Shown here piece after piece: positions 52,206 through 61,793 of a DNA stretch of 64,000 bases. The stretch is from Verrucomicrobiota bacterium. GTDB taxonomy: Bacteria > Verrucomicrobiota > Verrucomicrobiia > Limisphaerales > UBA11358. Where the stretch lies: assembly GCA_028872915.1 (NCBI GenBank), contig JAGWNY010000003.1:38375-102374 (forward strand), written 5' to 3'. A program made the translations under genes and the position numbers. The number at the start of each line of letters is the position of its first letter. Position 1 is the stretch's first letter. A model generated the notes under the pieces. It had not been told where the DNA came from, did no database searches, and worked only from the letters and a program-made list of their open reading frames with translations.

Positions 52206-53288
52206 ATGGTTCCACGCCAACATTCCTTCCCGTTTTGGCTGCTGTGCGCTGTTTTCACAGCCGCGTTGAGCGGGTTTGCACAGCCGGCGGCGCCGCCCTC
52301 TTATGAGGCCTCCAATCATCCGTGGCGGTTGGAAAAAATCTCGGATTACGATTGGACGCACCATTTCCGCGTTGGCGCGGTGGCGGGTTTTGGCATCAAA
52401 TCGGAATTCCAGATGAACGGCAGCTTCAATGCGGCGGCCAGGGCGCCCGGTATTTTCGATGACGGTTACGTTTTGCCGGACTCCCGCGGCGCCGCCAATG
52501 ACGCATCCACCGGAACAGGCAATTGGGGCGTTCAAAATATTTCCCAAATCGGCAGCACGAGCGTCACCATGGACCAAGCCGCTTCATTTTCGGCGGACAA
52601 CGCCTCCGCGAGCAAGGATGGTTCGCCGTATGCCGGACTCGATATGGCCTACGGCGACAGTTATTGGTATTGGGACAATGCCAAAGTGGGCTGGGAATGT
52701 GGCTTCGGCTTGCTTCCCATTCACGTGAGCGGCGCGATGCCCGTCTCCGCCAACAGGAACGTCTATACCTTCAGTTCGGGCGGCGCCATCCTGCCCTCGG
52801 CGCAACCACCGGCTTATCAAGGGGGCTATGACTATCGCGGCGACACGTCGTTCATTGATCTTAATCCGGATTCGACAAATACGGATGCCGTTGCAGGGAC
52901 GGCGAACGCGACCCTGGACGCGATGCTTTTCACGCTTCGCTTTGGACCAACGTTTTATTGGGACATCACACCATACATCGGTTTATACGCGGGCGGCGGG
53001 CCGGTGGCGGGATTGGTTTCGGGAGACGTGAGTCCCGGCGGCCAAGTGACGCTCGCGGATGGCTCGACGGCGGCGTTTGGCGCGAGCAAGGCCAGCGGCA
53101 CGAAATTGGTTTATGGCGGTTATGTCAATGCCACCCTGGTTTATCACGCGGTTCAAAACGGCGATTTCTATCTGGGCTTTCAATACATGCCCATGAGCGG
53201 GGCCACCTTCAGCGGCAATGGCGTCACCGGACACCTGAAATTGGGCGGTCAGATGTATGTCATGGCCGGAATCAACTGGCCGTTTTGA
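52206..53288 (+). CDS. Outer-membrane beta-barrel protein
   Basis: A 360-residue protein with a signal peptide (FPFWLLCAVFTAALSGFAQ). Alternating hydrophobic strands follow (FRVGAVAGFGIKSEFQM, LVYGGYVNATLVYHAV, FYLGFQYMPMSGATF), and it ends in AGINWPF, a C-terminal aromatic signal for outer-membrane insertion. Family not recognised; lacks homology I can see with the porin at 19984. Co-transcribed with the DUF11 gene just upstream (12-base gap), so the pair may form a surface complex (inference). Confidence 0.72.
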   Translation: MVPRQHSFPFWLLCAVFTAALSGFAQPAAPPSYEASNHPWRLEKISDYDWTHHFRVGAVAGFGIKSEFQMNGSFNAAARAPGIFDDGYVLPDSRGAANDASTGTGNWGVQNISQIGSTSVTMDQAASFSADNASASKDGSPYAGLDMAYGDSYWYWDNAKVGWECGFGLLPIHVSGAMPVSANRNVYTFSSGGAILPSAQPPAYQGGYDYRGDTSFIDLNPDSTNTDAVAGTANATLDAMLFTLRFGPTFYWDITPYIGLYAGGGPVAGLVSGDVSPGGQVTLADGSTAAFGASKASGTKLVYGGYVNATLVYHAVQNGDFYLGFQYMPMSGATFSGNGVTGHLKLGGQMYVMAGINWPF

Positions 53289-53358
53289 TGGCGCGGCGAG
53301 GCGCCCAGCGGCCTGGCGATGATTTGGACTGCCGGCCGGATTTGGAGTAATTTTGGGC

Positions 53359-53895
53359 ATGGCCATTTCCGCCGAATCGCCGATGAAAGAGGTCCTGGAA
53401 CTTTTTCCCGGAGCGCAGCGGGCTTTGTTTCGCCGGTATCACATCGGCGGCTGCAGCAGTTGCGGGTTCAGCCCGGACGAAACGCTTGGCCAGGTTTGCG
53501 CCCGGAACGGCGCCCTGGACGTTGCCGGGGTGCTGGCGCACATTCGATCAAGCCATGAGCAGGACGCAAAAATACTCATTTCGCCGGCGGACCTTGCCGA
53601 ATTGCTGCGCCTCGATCCGGCGGTCAAGCTGGTGGACATTCGTTCCCGCGAAGAATTTGAAGCCGTTCACATCCAGGGTTCGGTCCTGCTTTCTCAGGAT
53701 GTGATGCGCAGCCTGATGGCAGACGGCTCCAACGCGGCGCCGCTGGTCATCGTGGACCATCAGGGCAGGAATGGCCTGGACGCCGCCGCTTATTTCATGG
53801 GTCACGGCCTGCAAAACGTGCGATGCCTGCGCGGCGGCATTGATGCCTGGGCGCGCGAAGCGGACCCGTCACTGCGGCGGTATAAGCTGGGGTGA
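53359..53895 (+). CDS. DUF1858-rhodanese fusion with Cys-to-His active loop
   Basis: A 178-residue protein. Residues 8-63 form a DUF1858-type helical domain with CSSC (Cys32, Cys35) after FRRYHIGG, a putative metal/cluster site. Residues 72-178 are a rhodanese domain (VKLVDIRSREEFEAVHIQGSVLL, then VIVDHQGRNGLDAAAYF), but the catalytic Cys of the CxxGxR loop is replaced by His134, so sulfurtransferase activity is unlikely. It may act as a redox- or cluster-related binding protein. Start ATG 53359, with GGAG ten bases upstream, chosen over TTG 53353. Confidence 0.8.
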   Translation: MAISAESPMKEVLELFPGAQRALFRRYHIGGCSSCGFSPDETLGQVCARNGALDVAGVLAHIRSSHEQDAKILISPADLAELLRLDPAVKLVDIRSREEFEAVHIQGSVLLSQDVMRSLMADGSNAAPLVIVDHQGRNGLDAAAYFMGHGLQNVRCLRGGIDAWAREADPSLRRYKLG

Positions 53896-54028
53896 GGCGC
53901 GGACCGAAAAAGCCCGCCGGACCGGATTTTTTCCACGATTCCGGGACCCTTGCCGCCGGTAAATTCCGATTTGAGTGGAAAAGGCGGTTGATTCGGCGCG
54001 ATTGAATTGCTAGAAAAGTCGCCGAACC

Positions 54029-55963
54029 ATGAAGACTAGTGTTTATTCCCATCGCCTCGTTTCCCGGATTCTCTCATTTTTTTCCGTCGTTGCGTTTGCC
54101 GCGTTGCCGGTAAAGGCCGAACAAATGGTTTCCACCGAACGGATGGCGTCGCAAATGGGGCAATTTTTGAAAGCGGAAATCACCGCGCACTTGGCGGCGG
54201 TCACGAATATCAACCCGCCGCAGGCCACCGTGCTCGGCGCGCCGACGGCCGGCGATTTTAGCTGGGGCTCCTTCATGCGGGCTTTGTCCGCGGTGTCGGC
54301 ATTGACGGGAGAAACGAACATCGGCGGGCGGAACATTGCGCAATTCGTGGGGCAATTGGGATTGATCGAGGCGCGCGGCGGCGGCAAGACCTTTGCCCAA
54401 CTCGGCTCCGCCCTCACTCTGCGCCATTACGGAATGGACCTGAAGACCAACGCCCTCTGGCAAAGCCTCTCGCCGTCCGATAGGAAGGAATGGCGGTCGT
54501 TGCTCAATCCGGCCCGTTTTTACGATTTCAAAAAACATCACGTGATTGATCTGCCCGAAAATTACATGGGCGTGGCATCCCGCATCATCACGATGGACAT
54601 CCAGTTTGGCCTGGTCACCAATCTCGACGTGGCCAACGGCATTTTGGAGCACGCCGCGGCGCAATTCCTGCACGGGGCGCGCTACACGGATGATAACATG
54701 CCGGTCGGACGCTACGACCGGTACTCGCAGGAATACGCGCGTTTTGTTTATCTGGCCGCCGGCAATATCGGGCGCGCCGACATTCAGGCGGCGGACGCGC
54801 CCGCGCTCAAGGCGGTCATGGGCACGTGGTGGGCGTTGGTGGACACCAATGGTTACGGCTACCCGTGGGGCCGCACCATCGGCGACATCAGTTACATGGA
54901 CACAATGGATATCATCGGTTTTCTGGCCGATCATCCCCAGTTCCGCCCGGCGCCGCTGAAAGACCTCGCCTCGGTTTATTTCGCGGCCTGGCACTCGCTC
55001 CTGCGCGATTACCACGGCCATCTCCTGAACATGTTTGGCTTTGGGCGCGGCAATTACGATTACATGACCGTGGCGCGCGAATGGCAGCAAACCATGGACT
55101 TTTTCTACAAATCGGCCGAATCGCTTCAACATCTCGCCTCCGCGATGCGCGCCGAACACGTCACCGAATTTCCAGCCACGCCGGATTTGCCAAACGTGGC
55201 GCGCTTTGACTTTTTCCGGAAAAACGACGGCGAAGGAGGGCGCGAGGCTGGCGCCTGGCTGGTGCGGCGTGGGGCGCTGCACTTCACTCTTCCGTTCACC
55301 ACGGGCATTCGCCCGGCCATTTCCGATTATCTGCCGGCGCCGCATGGCCTGCCGGGTTTTGCCGCGCCCGTTGAACAAATGGCGCCGGTCCTCACGCCGT
55401 TCCTGACTTTGGCCGATGGCCGGACGCTGGCCGCGGCGGACGATGCGGACCAAATCATCCCCGCGAAGGACGGGTTGGGCGTCACGGCCATCTGGCATCG
55501 CTTTGCGCAAATAATCGCCGTGCCGCCGGGCGCCAGGACCAATGCGGATCTGCCGTTCGGCCAGCCGGAACAATTCGCCAACGTCGGGCTGACAAGTCGG
55601 GTCACCTGGAAACTCAACGGCGACACATTAATCCGCGCCGAAAGGCTCTCGGCGACCAATACGATTGTCATCCGGCTATTTTCGGTCATTTTTCCCAGCA
55701 CCGCCAACCATGTCTGGACCACTTGCAATCGGGGCCGGCGCGCGGATACGTTTTCGGGCAGCGACGCCACGCTGGAGGTCTCGGCGGCTGCGCGCGGCGT
55801 GAAGTTCAATGAGTCGCTGGAGGCAACCGGAAATTCGGCGATGGGCAGGGGAACACTTCGCCCCATTCCGCTGATTCTCCATATCACGGCGGGCAACATT
55901 TTGGTCAAACCCGGCAAACCGTTTGAATGGATGATCCGCATCCAGTCGCTTTCAGCAAAATGA
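54029..55963 (+). CDS. Large secreted protein, possibly a polysaccharide-degrading enzyme; family not recognised
   Basis: A 644-residue protein with a signal peptide (RLVSRILSFFSVVAFAALPVKA). Residues 35-380 are mostly helical (IITMDIQFGLVTNLDVANGILEHAAAQFL, WQQTMDFFYKSAESLQHL); residues 390-644 are beta-rich. That shape is reminiscent of alpha/alpha-toroid plus beta-sandwich polysaccharide lyases or hydrolases (such as heparinase or DUF2264 proteins), with Tyr/His-rich stretches (ARYTDDNMPVGRYDRYSQEY), but I cannot place it in a CAZy family. Monocistronic in appearance. Function is therefore unassigned. Confidence 0.75.
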   Translation: MKTSVYSHRLVSRILSFFSVVAFAALPVKAEQMVSTERMASQMGQFLKAEITAHLAAVTNINPPQATVLGAPTAGDFSWGSFMRALSAVSALTGETNIGGRNIAQFVGQLGLIEARGGGKTFAQLGSALTLRHYGMDLKTNALWQSLSPSDRKEWRSLLNPARFYDFKKHHVIDLPENYMGVASRIITMDIQFGLVTNLDVANGILEHAAAQFLHGARYTDDNMPVGRYDRYSQEYARFVYLAAGNIGRADIQAADAPALKAVMGTWWALVDTNGYGYPWGRTIGDISYMDTMDIIGFLADHPQFRPAPLKDLASVYFAAWHSLLRDYHGHLLNMFGFGRGNYDYMTVAREWQQTMDFFYKSAESLQHLASAMRAEHVTEFPATPDLPNVARFDFFRKNDGEGGREAGAWLVRRGALHFTLPFTTGIRPAISDYLPAPHGLPGFAAPVEQMAPVLTPFLTLADGRTLAAADDADQIIPAKDGLGVTAIWHRFAQIIAVPPGARTNADLPFGQPEQFANVGLTSRVTWKLNGDTLIRAERLSATNTIVIRLFSVIFPSTANHVWTTCNRGRRADTFSGSDATLEVSAAARGVKFNESLEATGNSAMGRGTLRPIPLILHITAGNILVKPGKPFEWMIRIQSLSAK

Positions 55964-56031
55964 GACGGCGGTTCTCTGTGTCCTCCGGCCTCTGTGGCAA
56001 TTCTCCCTCTCCCCCTGGACGGGGTGAGGCC

Positions 56032-56673
56032 TTATTTGCCCGGCGCCTTCGTGGCACTGGCGCCCTTCGCCGGATACAGGCCGGCTTTGATGAATGGTCC
56101 CAAATAGGCGCCGTAGCCTTCGGCCTCCATTTTGTCCAACGGGATGAAGCGCAGTGACGCCGAATTGATGCAGTAACGCAGATGGGTGGGCCCGGGGCCG
56201 TCGTCGAATACGTGGCCCAGATGCGAATCGGCAATGGGCGAGCGCACCTCGGTGCGCGTCATGCCCAACGAGTTGTCCGTCTTCTCGGTCAATTTTTCGC
56301 GGGCGAGCGGCTGCGTGAAACTGGGCCAGCCGCAGCCGGAATCAAACTTGTCCAGCGAGCTGAACAACGGCTCGCCCGAAACCACGTCCACATAGATTCC
56401 CTGGGCATGATTGTTCCAATATTTATTGGCAAAGGGCGGTTCGGTGGCGCTGTGCTGCGTGACGGCGTATTGTTCGTGGGTCAGTTCCTTCTTCAGGGCG
56501 GCCGCATCCGGTTTTTTAAAATGGTTCCAGTCCATAACTTTATTGGTTCGCATGGTTGAATCTCCAGCGGGCGCCTGGCCGGCAGTCTGGCCCGCGCTTC
56601 CATTCCGCGCGAGGACAAACAGTCCCGCCGCCGCAATGGCTGCGGCTGTAGCGGCGATTTTTGTCGTGTTCAT
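56032..56673 (-). CDS. msrB: Peptide-methionine (R)-S-oxide reductase, exported, without zinc site
   Basis: A 213-residue enzyme reducing methionine-R-sulfoxide. An N-terminal hydrophobic segment ([17 protein letters not shown]) exports or anchors it. Family motifs: [45 protein letters not shown] and the catalytic Cys168 in [12 protein letters not shown]. The two CxxC zinc motifs found in most MsrBs are replaced (VDVVSG at the first site), so this is the zinc-free form. Start ATG 56673 gives a normal exported protein; frames upstream to 56739 are not needed. It probably repairs envelope proteins. Confidence 0.93.
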   Translation of the reverse strand: MNTTKIAATAAAIAAAGLFVLARNGSAGQTAGQAPAGDSTMRTNKVMDWNHFKKPDAAALKKELTHEQYAVTQHSATEPPFANKYWNNHAQGIYVDVVSGEPLFSSLDKFDSGCGWPSFTQPLAREKLTEKTDNSLGMTRTEVRSPIADSHLGHVFDDGPGPTHLRYCINSASLRFIPLDKMEAEGYGAYLGPFIKAGLYPAKGASATKAPGK

Positions 56674-56745
56674 GTTGTTTGGACGTTCCGCTGGCGTGCG
56701 GCGTTCATCGTCATGCAGGCCCAACCGGCCAAATGTCACGCCGGA

Positions 56746-57210
56746 TCACAAAAATTTCCAGTCCCGGAAGGTCGCGGCCTGTCCGAGCGGTTCGCCGGTT
56801 TGCGAAATCAAATTCCAGACGGTTGCCCGCTCAATTCGGAAACGCCGCCCGCTCCGGGAAATCCGAATGCCGGAATAATCGTCCATGAAACCGTGTTGCG
56901 CCACCACTTCCAGGAGCCGCGCCCGTTCAGCGCGGGCAGGGGCTTCCGCCGTCAGCCGGGATGGCGTGCGCACAAACTCTTCCCACGACATTTCCCAAAG
57001 TTCCAACGCCGCCCGATTGCCGTAATTCAAAATGGGGTCGGGTTCCAGCCGATGCGACACCACAACAAACGGGGCTTCGAAAAGCGTCTTTGCGAGCGGG
57101 AAGGTGGCGCCGTTGCCCTGGAGCAGATCGCGCCCCGTGAAATGCCGGAAGCTGCGCGTAAGGCAGGCGGTATGTGCGATGACAAATTCCTGCTTCCAAA
57201 TTTCGATCAC
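56746..57210 (-). CDS. MEKHLA-domain protein
   Basis: A 154-residue protein with the MEKHLA domain (LYAAPFVVVSHRLEPDPILNYGNRAALELWEMSWEEF in reduced form: PFVVVSHRLEPDPILNYGN, then ALELWEMSWEEF), a PAS-like domain first described at the C-terminus of plant HD-ZIP proteins and also found alone in bacteria; ligand unknown. Start GTG 57210 is three bases after the GH1 stop, so the two are co-translated. It may be a small-molecule sensor, but no output domain is present. Confidence 0.8.
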   Translation of the reverse strand: MIEIWKQEFVIAHTACLTRSFRHFTGRDLLQGNGATFPLAKTLFEAPFVVVSHRLEPDPILNYGNRAALELWEMSWEEFVRTPSRLTAEAPARAERARLLEVVAQHGFMDDYSGIRISRSGRRFRIERATVWNLISQTGEPLGQAATFRDWKFL

Positions 57211-57213
57211 GGC

Positions 57214-58467
57214 TCAAGTGTCCCAAGGGGCGCCGCGGATCGCCGCCGTGCAAACGTCGCGGTAAAATTCGCCAACGCGCGTCATTTTACGCGGCAACAG
57301 TTCGTCGTTGAAGTCCACGGACATCAGCCCGAATTTCTTGGTGTAACCCAGGTGCCATTCAAAATTGTCCATCAACGACCAGTAAAAAAATCCGCGCACG
57401 TCGACGCCATCGTCCATGGCGCCGCGCAATTCGAAGAGATGCCGGTCGAGGTCTTGAATCCGGAAATTGTCGTCGGTGGAGGCCGTGCCGTGTTCGGTGA
57501 TGTAAATGGGCAACCGATAGAGGCGCTGCAATCGCTTCATCAATTTTCCGAATCCGGGCGGGTGCCGTTCAAACATGTCGTCACAGACGATGCCCAGTTC
57601 ATTCAGCCGCGCTTCAGGCGCGCCGGCGATGGGGATGAGCGCCTGGAAGTTTCGCAATCGCGTGCGGCCGTAATAATTGAGGCCCAGATACGTGGAGGCA
57701 TCGCGCCGCCGGCCCGCCAGGAATGAGTTGGCCACAAAGCGGTTGAAGAGATGGTGCGACAATCCCGCCATCGCGCGATCCCATAGGGCGAGCGGATGAA
57801 ACGCCTCAAAAACCGTCCAATTTTTGGCGATGCCGATTTCGGGCGCCCTGCCGCCGTTGCTGTGGCGGCGGATAGCGTCGCTGGCCAGCAGATGGGCCTG
57901 GGCCATGTGCCGGACAACCCGGTGGTAGTCCCGGAAATGCCATTTGCGAAAGGGAGGGAAAGCGCCGAGTAAATACGTCAAAGACGCATAGGTATCCGGC
58001 TCATTGAAGGTGTTCCAAAGAAACACCCGTTCCTTCAAGACAGCGGCCAATTTGGTCACGTAATCGGCAAAAGCCGGAATGGTTGCCGGGTTCAGCCATC
58101 CGCCCCACTGGGTGACCCACGGGGGATTGGTGAAATGGTGGAGAACGATCATCGGCGTCACATTTGCCGCCACCAGACAGTCCAGCAGGTGAGTGTAGCG
58201 GTCCAGTTCGGATTTATTGAGCGGGGCATAGGGCCTGGGTTGCAGCCGGGACCATTCAATGCTCATGCGGTAGGCATTGACGCCCAGGCCCGCCATCAAT
58301 TGAACGTCCTTTTCATAAAGGTGATAATGATTGCAGGCGATGCGGCAATGGCCGCCGTCGGCGGCAACGTAATCCGTCCATTCATTGTTGACGTGCCCTT
58401 CGACCTGGGTCGCCGAGGTGGCGGTGCCCCACAAGAAACCGTTTGAAAATTTGCAATCAGGGCGCAT
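57214..58467 (-). CDS. Glycoside hydrolase family 1 (beta-glucosidase type)
   Basis: A 417-residue retaining beta-glycosidase. Visible: FLWGTATSATQVEG, AYRMSIEWSRLQP, the acid/base Glu156 in WNTFNEP, the nucleophile Glu325 in YITEHGTAS, and FFYWSLMDNFEWHLGYTKKFGL. No signal peptide, so it is cytoplasmic and would hydrolyse imported disaccharides or aryl/alkyl beta-glycosides. It lies just upstream of the MEKHLA gene on the same strand. Beta-glucosidase, beta-galactosidase or phospho-beta-glycosidase cannot be separated by eye. Confidence 0.92.
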   Translation of the reverse strand: MRPDCKFSNGFLWGTATSATQVEGHVNNEWTDYVAADGGHCRIACNHYHLYEKDVQLMAGLGVNAYRMSIEWSRLQPRPYAPLNKSELDRYTHLLDCLVAANVTPMIVLHHFTNPPWVTQWGGWLNPATIPAFADYVTKLAAVLKERVFLWNTFNEPDTYASLTYLLGAFPPFRKWHFRDYHRVVRHMAQAHLLASDAIRRHSNGGRAPEIGIAKNWTVFEAFHPLALWDRAMAGLSHHLFNRFVANSFLAGRRRDASTYLGLNYYGRTRLRNFQALIPIAGAPEARLNELGIVCDDMFERHPPGFGKLMKRLQRLYRLPIYITEHGTASTDDNFRIQDLDRHLFELRGAMDDGVDVRGFFYWSLMDNFEWHLGYTKKFGLMSVDFNDELLPRKMTRVGEFYRDVCTAAIRGAPWDT

Positions 58468-58920
58468 GACGTTGTGCGGTGAATTAATATAACCTATTAG
58501 TCACTGTTGCGGAGGATTTTTTTGATTTTTTGCCAGTTTTCAATCGCGAATAACGGCGAATGAACGCAAACGTTGGACGCGCATCGGAGCCATGAACCCA
58601 AAGGTCTTGCGCCGTCGCGCCGGCGTCTTGGAGATGCGGCGTGAATCCCGAACGCTTTCGGGGCGCGCCGCTTTCAGCAGGGGACAAAAGCGGCGTCGCG
58701 CTTCGGTTGCCGCTGCAGTCCAAGACGCGAGGCGAATGAATGGGGGTTCGCACAATCGTTTGCCGCCGTGGAGCGCGGTGGCTGTGACACCGCTTTCGAA
58801 AACAAATTTCACCCGCAAGCGTCAGGGATGCGCCGCGCGCGCGTCACCCTGTCCCCTTTGGGGGAGAGGGTTGGGGTGAGGGGAGACACTCCGGTTCATC
58901 GAGAGGGGTCGGTGGATTTT
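58468..58920. repeat. 453-base intergenic region of structured repeats
   Basis: No gene is convincing here. It contains an inverted repeat GCGTCTTGGA (58623-58632) / TCCAAGACGC (58719-58728) enclosing GC-rich, internally self-complementary sequence, and the motif CCCCTTTGGGGGAGAGGG with GGTTGGGGTGAGGGG (58852-58884), which resembles dispersed intergenic repeats seen in many genomes. Degenerate relatives of the latter occur at 56005-56030 and 45315-45345. The frames that cross it have no recognisable product. Confidence 0.55.
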
Positions 58921-60066
58921 TTATTGGGACGGGGCCGCCATTTGAGGCGGCTGATTGGTCATGAGGGCCGCGACAGCCTCTTTCAAGGCCGGGTCCAGGA
59001 TTTTGACATCGGCGCCCTTGTTCAATTTTTCAAGGTAAGGCGGGGCCAGCGGCGACATTTTTTGCTGGACCAGGACGTATTTGAGGCGGTCGGCTATGGT
59101 GTTGTAGGCGACAGTGGAGGATGGCGTCCTTTTTTCCAGTTGGATGATGTGATAACCGTAAGGGCTGGTGACGATACCGCTGATTTGATCGGTATTCGTC
59201 AGTGAAAAGGCGGCCTGGGTAAAGGCAGGCACCATGCGCTGGCCGGGAGCGCCGATAATGTTTCCCTGCCCGTCAAATGGCGGCAGTTGGCCGCCATTGC
59301 TCCGCGTGGAGGTATCCTCGGAATACTGCCCGGCGAGTTTCGCGAAATCGGTGCCGGCCTGGGCCTCTTTGAGAACCTTCCGGGCCTGGGCATACTTGGC
59401 TTTTTTATCCTTGTCGGACAATGGCTGATGGGTGGCCGTGTCCACGGTCAGGAACAGGATATGGCGGACTTGGACCGTTTCGGGCTGGACGAAATCGGAG
59501 GCGTGATTGGTGTAATACGCGCGGGCATCGGCATCCGTGATTTTGACGCCCAGTTCGCGCTGGAGAACGGCCATGGCGGTCATTTTGGTTTCGATCTTGG
59601 TGCGCAACTGGTCCTGGTTCATGCCCAAGGCCCTGAGTTCCAGATCGAGGTCGGCCTCGGAGCCGGCGCGCTTCAGGAGATCGGCCATCTGCCATTTCGT
59701 TTCGGCCTGGGCCTGGGCACGGTCTCCGCCGGTCGCTTTTTGAAGCAGCAAATTGTCTTCGATCAGGCCCTGGAGGACGCGAGCGTTGATCGCGGTCATC
59801 TGATCAGGGGTAATGGTTTGATCATGGGCGGCCGCTTCGGCCCGGACACCCTCGGTGACCTGGTCCAGGTCGCTTTGTTTGATTTGGAAGCCTTTGCCGG
59901 CGGCAATAACGGGGTTGCCGAACAACGAAGCGACAGCGTCCGGAGAATTGGACGCCGGACCTGAGCCAGCCGGAGCCGGGGCCAATGCCGGAGCCGTCAC
60001 AGCGGCGGCAGAAAGCGTGCAAATGGCCGACACTGCGGCCAAAAAAGATTTTCTTTGTATTTTCAT
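58921..60066 (-). CDS. Parvulin-type peptidyl-prolyl isomerase (SurA/PpiC-like), exported
   Basis: A 381-residue periplasmic folding factor. The N-terminus has a signal-like Ala-rich segment (SFLAAVSAICTLSAAAVTAPALA). A SurA-type N-terminal helical domain (residues 60-200) is followed by the parvulin domain (about 215-345: VQVRHILFLTVDTATHQPLS, FAKLAGQYSEDTSTRSNGG, TSPYGYHIIQLEKR). Start ATG 60066 puts the signal peptide at the N-terminus. Single-gene transcription on the minus strand, upstream of the repeat region. It likely assists outer-membrane protein assembly, relevant to the several barrels in the window. Confidence 0.88.
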   Translation of the reverse strand: MKIQRKSFLAAVSAICTLSAAAVTAPALAPAPAGSGPASNSPDAVASLFGNPVIAAGKGFQIKQSDLDQVTEGVRAEAAAHDQTITPDQMTAINARVLQGLIEDNLLLQKATGGDRAQAQAETKWQMADLLKRAGSEADLDLELRALGMNQDQLRTKIETKMTAMAVLQRELGVKITDADARAYYTNHASDFVQPETVQVRHILFLTVDTATHQPLSDKDKKAKYAQARKVLKEAQAGTDFAKLAGQYSEDTSTRSNGGQLPPFDGQGNIIGAPGQRMVPAFTQAAFSLTNTDQISGIVTSPYGYHIIQLEKRTPSSTVAYNTIADRLKYVLVQQKMSPLAPPYLEKLNKGADVKILDPALKEAVAALMTNQPPQMAAPSQ

Positions 60067-60098
60067 GGTTATGTTAGACCGGGCGTTCACGAAACCGT

Positions 60099-61697
60099 TC
60101 ACAATGTTACCACTTTGACATTGGTGATGTCATGGTCTTTTTGCAGTTCATCGAGCATGGCAGCCGGGGGGAGGCTGTCGAGCGTCAGGACCGTCAAGGC
60201 GTTGCCGCCGACGCGGTCGCGCGCCAGACTCATGCTGGCGATATTGACGTTGTGCCGGCCCAGCAGCGTGCCCAGATGGCCCACAATGCCTGGCCGGTCC
60301 TTGTTGTTCAGGAGCAACAGCGTGCCGCTCACGGGTATTTCGACGGGCGAACCCGCCAGGCGGACGATGCGCGGATTGTTCGGCGATCCAAAGAATGTGC
60401 CGCCGGCCGAAGTGAGCTTATTGTCATTGGCAAAGGCCTGGACGTGCAGCCATTCATTGAACGTGACCGGTTCGTCGGATTTCTTTTCCTCGACCGTCAA
60501 CCCCAGGCTTTGCGCGACGGACCGGACATTGACGTTATTGACGTCCTTGAGATTGCTGGTGGAGAGGAAGCCTCTCAACACGGCGCGGGTCACGGGGTCC
60601 ACATTGGGCAGATTCCGGGCGTAACCGCCGTAGGTCACGTAGATGCGGTCCGCGCCGGGCGGCGAGAGTTGCGCGAGCAATTTGCCCAGCGCCTCGCCCA
60701 ACGGGAGATAAGGCTTGACCTGTTCATAGGTTTTGGCGTCGAGATAGGGCAGGTTCACGGCGTTGCGGACTTCGCCGGTGAGCAAATAGCCCGTCAGAAC
60801 TTCCGCGGCTTCGATACCGCATTTTTCCTGCGCTTCATTCGTGCTGGCGCCCAGGTGCGGAGTCAGGATGAGATTCTTTTGTTTGCGGAACGGATGGTCG
60901 GCCTGAAGCGGTTCCGCCGAGAAAACGTCGAGGGCGGCGCCGGCAACCTTGCCGGATTCGAGGGCGGCGATGAGATCGTTTTCAACAATGATTTCGCCGC
61001 GGGCGCAATTGACAATCCGAACGCCGGGTTTCATTTTGGCAAAGGCGGCCGCGTTGAGCATGTGCTTGGTTTCCGACGTCACCGGCATGTGGACGGTGAT
61101 GAAATCGGCGGCCAGATAGACTTGGTCCACGTCGCTGGCAAAGACGGCGCCGACGGCTTGGGCGCGGCTTTCAGTCAGATAGGGATCGTAGGCGATGACG
61201 GACATGCCGAAGGCAATGGCGCGTTTGGCCACTTCAGTGCCGATGCGGCCCATGCCGAGGATGCCGAGAGTCTTGCCGGCCAGTTCACAACCTTGAAACA
61301 GTTTGCGGTCCCATTTTCCGGCCAGCATCGTGGCGTGGGCTTCCGGGACGTGACGGGCGAGCGACAGCAACATCGTGAAGCTCAATTCCGCGGTGGTCAC
61401 CGTGTTGCCGCCGGGCGTGTTCATGACCACCGTGCCGTGCTGGGTGGCCGCTTCGATATCCACATTGTCCACACCCACGCCAGCCCGGCCCACCACGCGC
61501 AGTTTCGGGGCTGCTTCGATCACCTTGCGGGTGACCTTGGTTTCCGAACGGACAACCAGCCCAACGGCATCCACCACGAGCGGAAGCAGTTCAGCTTCGG
61601 CATGCCGTTTGGAAAGCACGACAACTTCAAATTCAGGGCGCTGTTGCAGAAGGGCGATGCCCTTGGGCGAGATGGGGTCGCAGACAATGATTTTCAT
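60099..61697 (-). CDS. serA: D-3-phosphoglycerate dehydrogenase
   Basis: A 532-residue enzyme, first step of serine synthesis, converting 3-phosphoglycerate to 3-phosphohydroxypyruvate. It has the three-domain long form: substrate domain, NAD domain with [18 protein letters not shown] (residues 145-160), [10 protein letters not shown] (catalytic Arg/Glu) and [13 protein letters not shown] (catalytic His), an ASB intervening domain (310-450), and a C-terminal ACT domain ([19 protein letters not shown]). Serine feedback is expected through the ACT domain. It stands alone, 32 bases upstream of the PPIase gene. Confidence 0.97.
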   Translation of the reverse strand: MKIIVCDPISPKGIALLQQRPEFEVVVLSKRHAEAELLPLVVDAVGLVVRSETKVTRKVIEAAPKLRVVGRAGVGVDNVDIEAATQHGTVVMNTPGGNTVTTAELSFTMLLSLARHVPEAHATMLAGKWDRKLFQGCELAGKTLGILGMGRIGTEVAKRAIAFGMSVIAYDPYLTESRAQAVGAVFASDVDQVYLAADFITVHMPVTSETKHMLNAAAFAKMKPGVRIVNCARGEIIVENDLIAALESGKVAGAALDVFSAEPLQADHPFRKQKNLILTPHLGASTNEAQEKCGIEAAEVLTGYLLTGEVRNAVNLPYLDAKTYEQVKPYLPLGEALGKLLAQLSPPGADRIYVTYGGYARNLPNVDPVTRAVLRGFLSTSNLKDVNNVNVRSVAQSLGLTVEEKKSDEPVTFNEWLHVQAFANDNKLTSAGGTFFGSPNNPRIVRLAGSPVEIPVSGTLLLLNNKDRPGIVGHLGTLLGRHNVNIASMSLARDRVGGNALTVLTLDSLPPAAMLDELQKDHDITNVKVVTL

Positions 61698-61793
61698 GTT
61701 AAAAAGATGCCCTAATTTTATGCGGGCGATTGAAAAAGGTCAATTGCTGAAAGAAAGACTTGTCCGACCGGGATTTGCGGACGGGATGGCGCG

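Noticed and set aside
54074..55573. A 499-codon open frame on the minus strand
   Set aside because: Antisense to the secreted 644-residue protein, which has a signal peptide and normal codon use.
60132..61715. A 527-codon open frame on the plus strand
   Set aside because: Antisense to serA, with Gly/His/Arg-rich low-quality protein; serA motifs fix the true strand.
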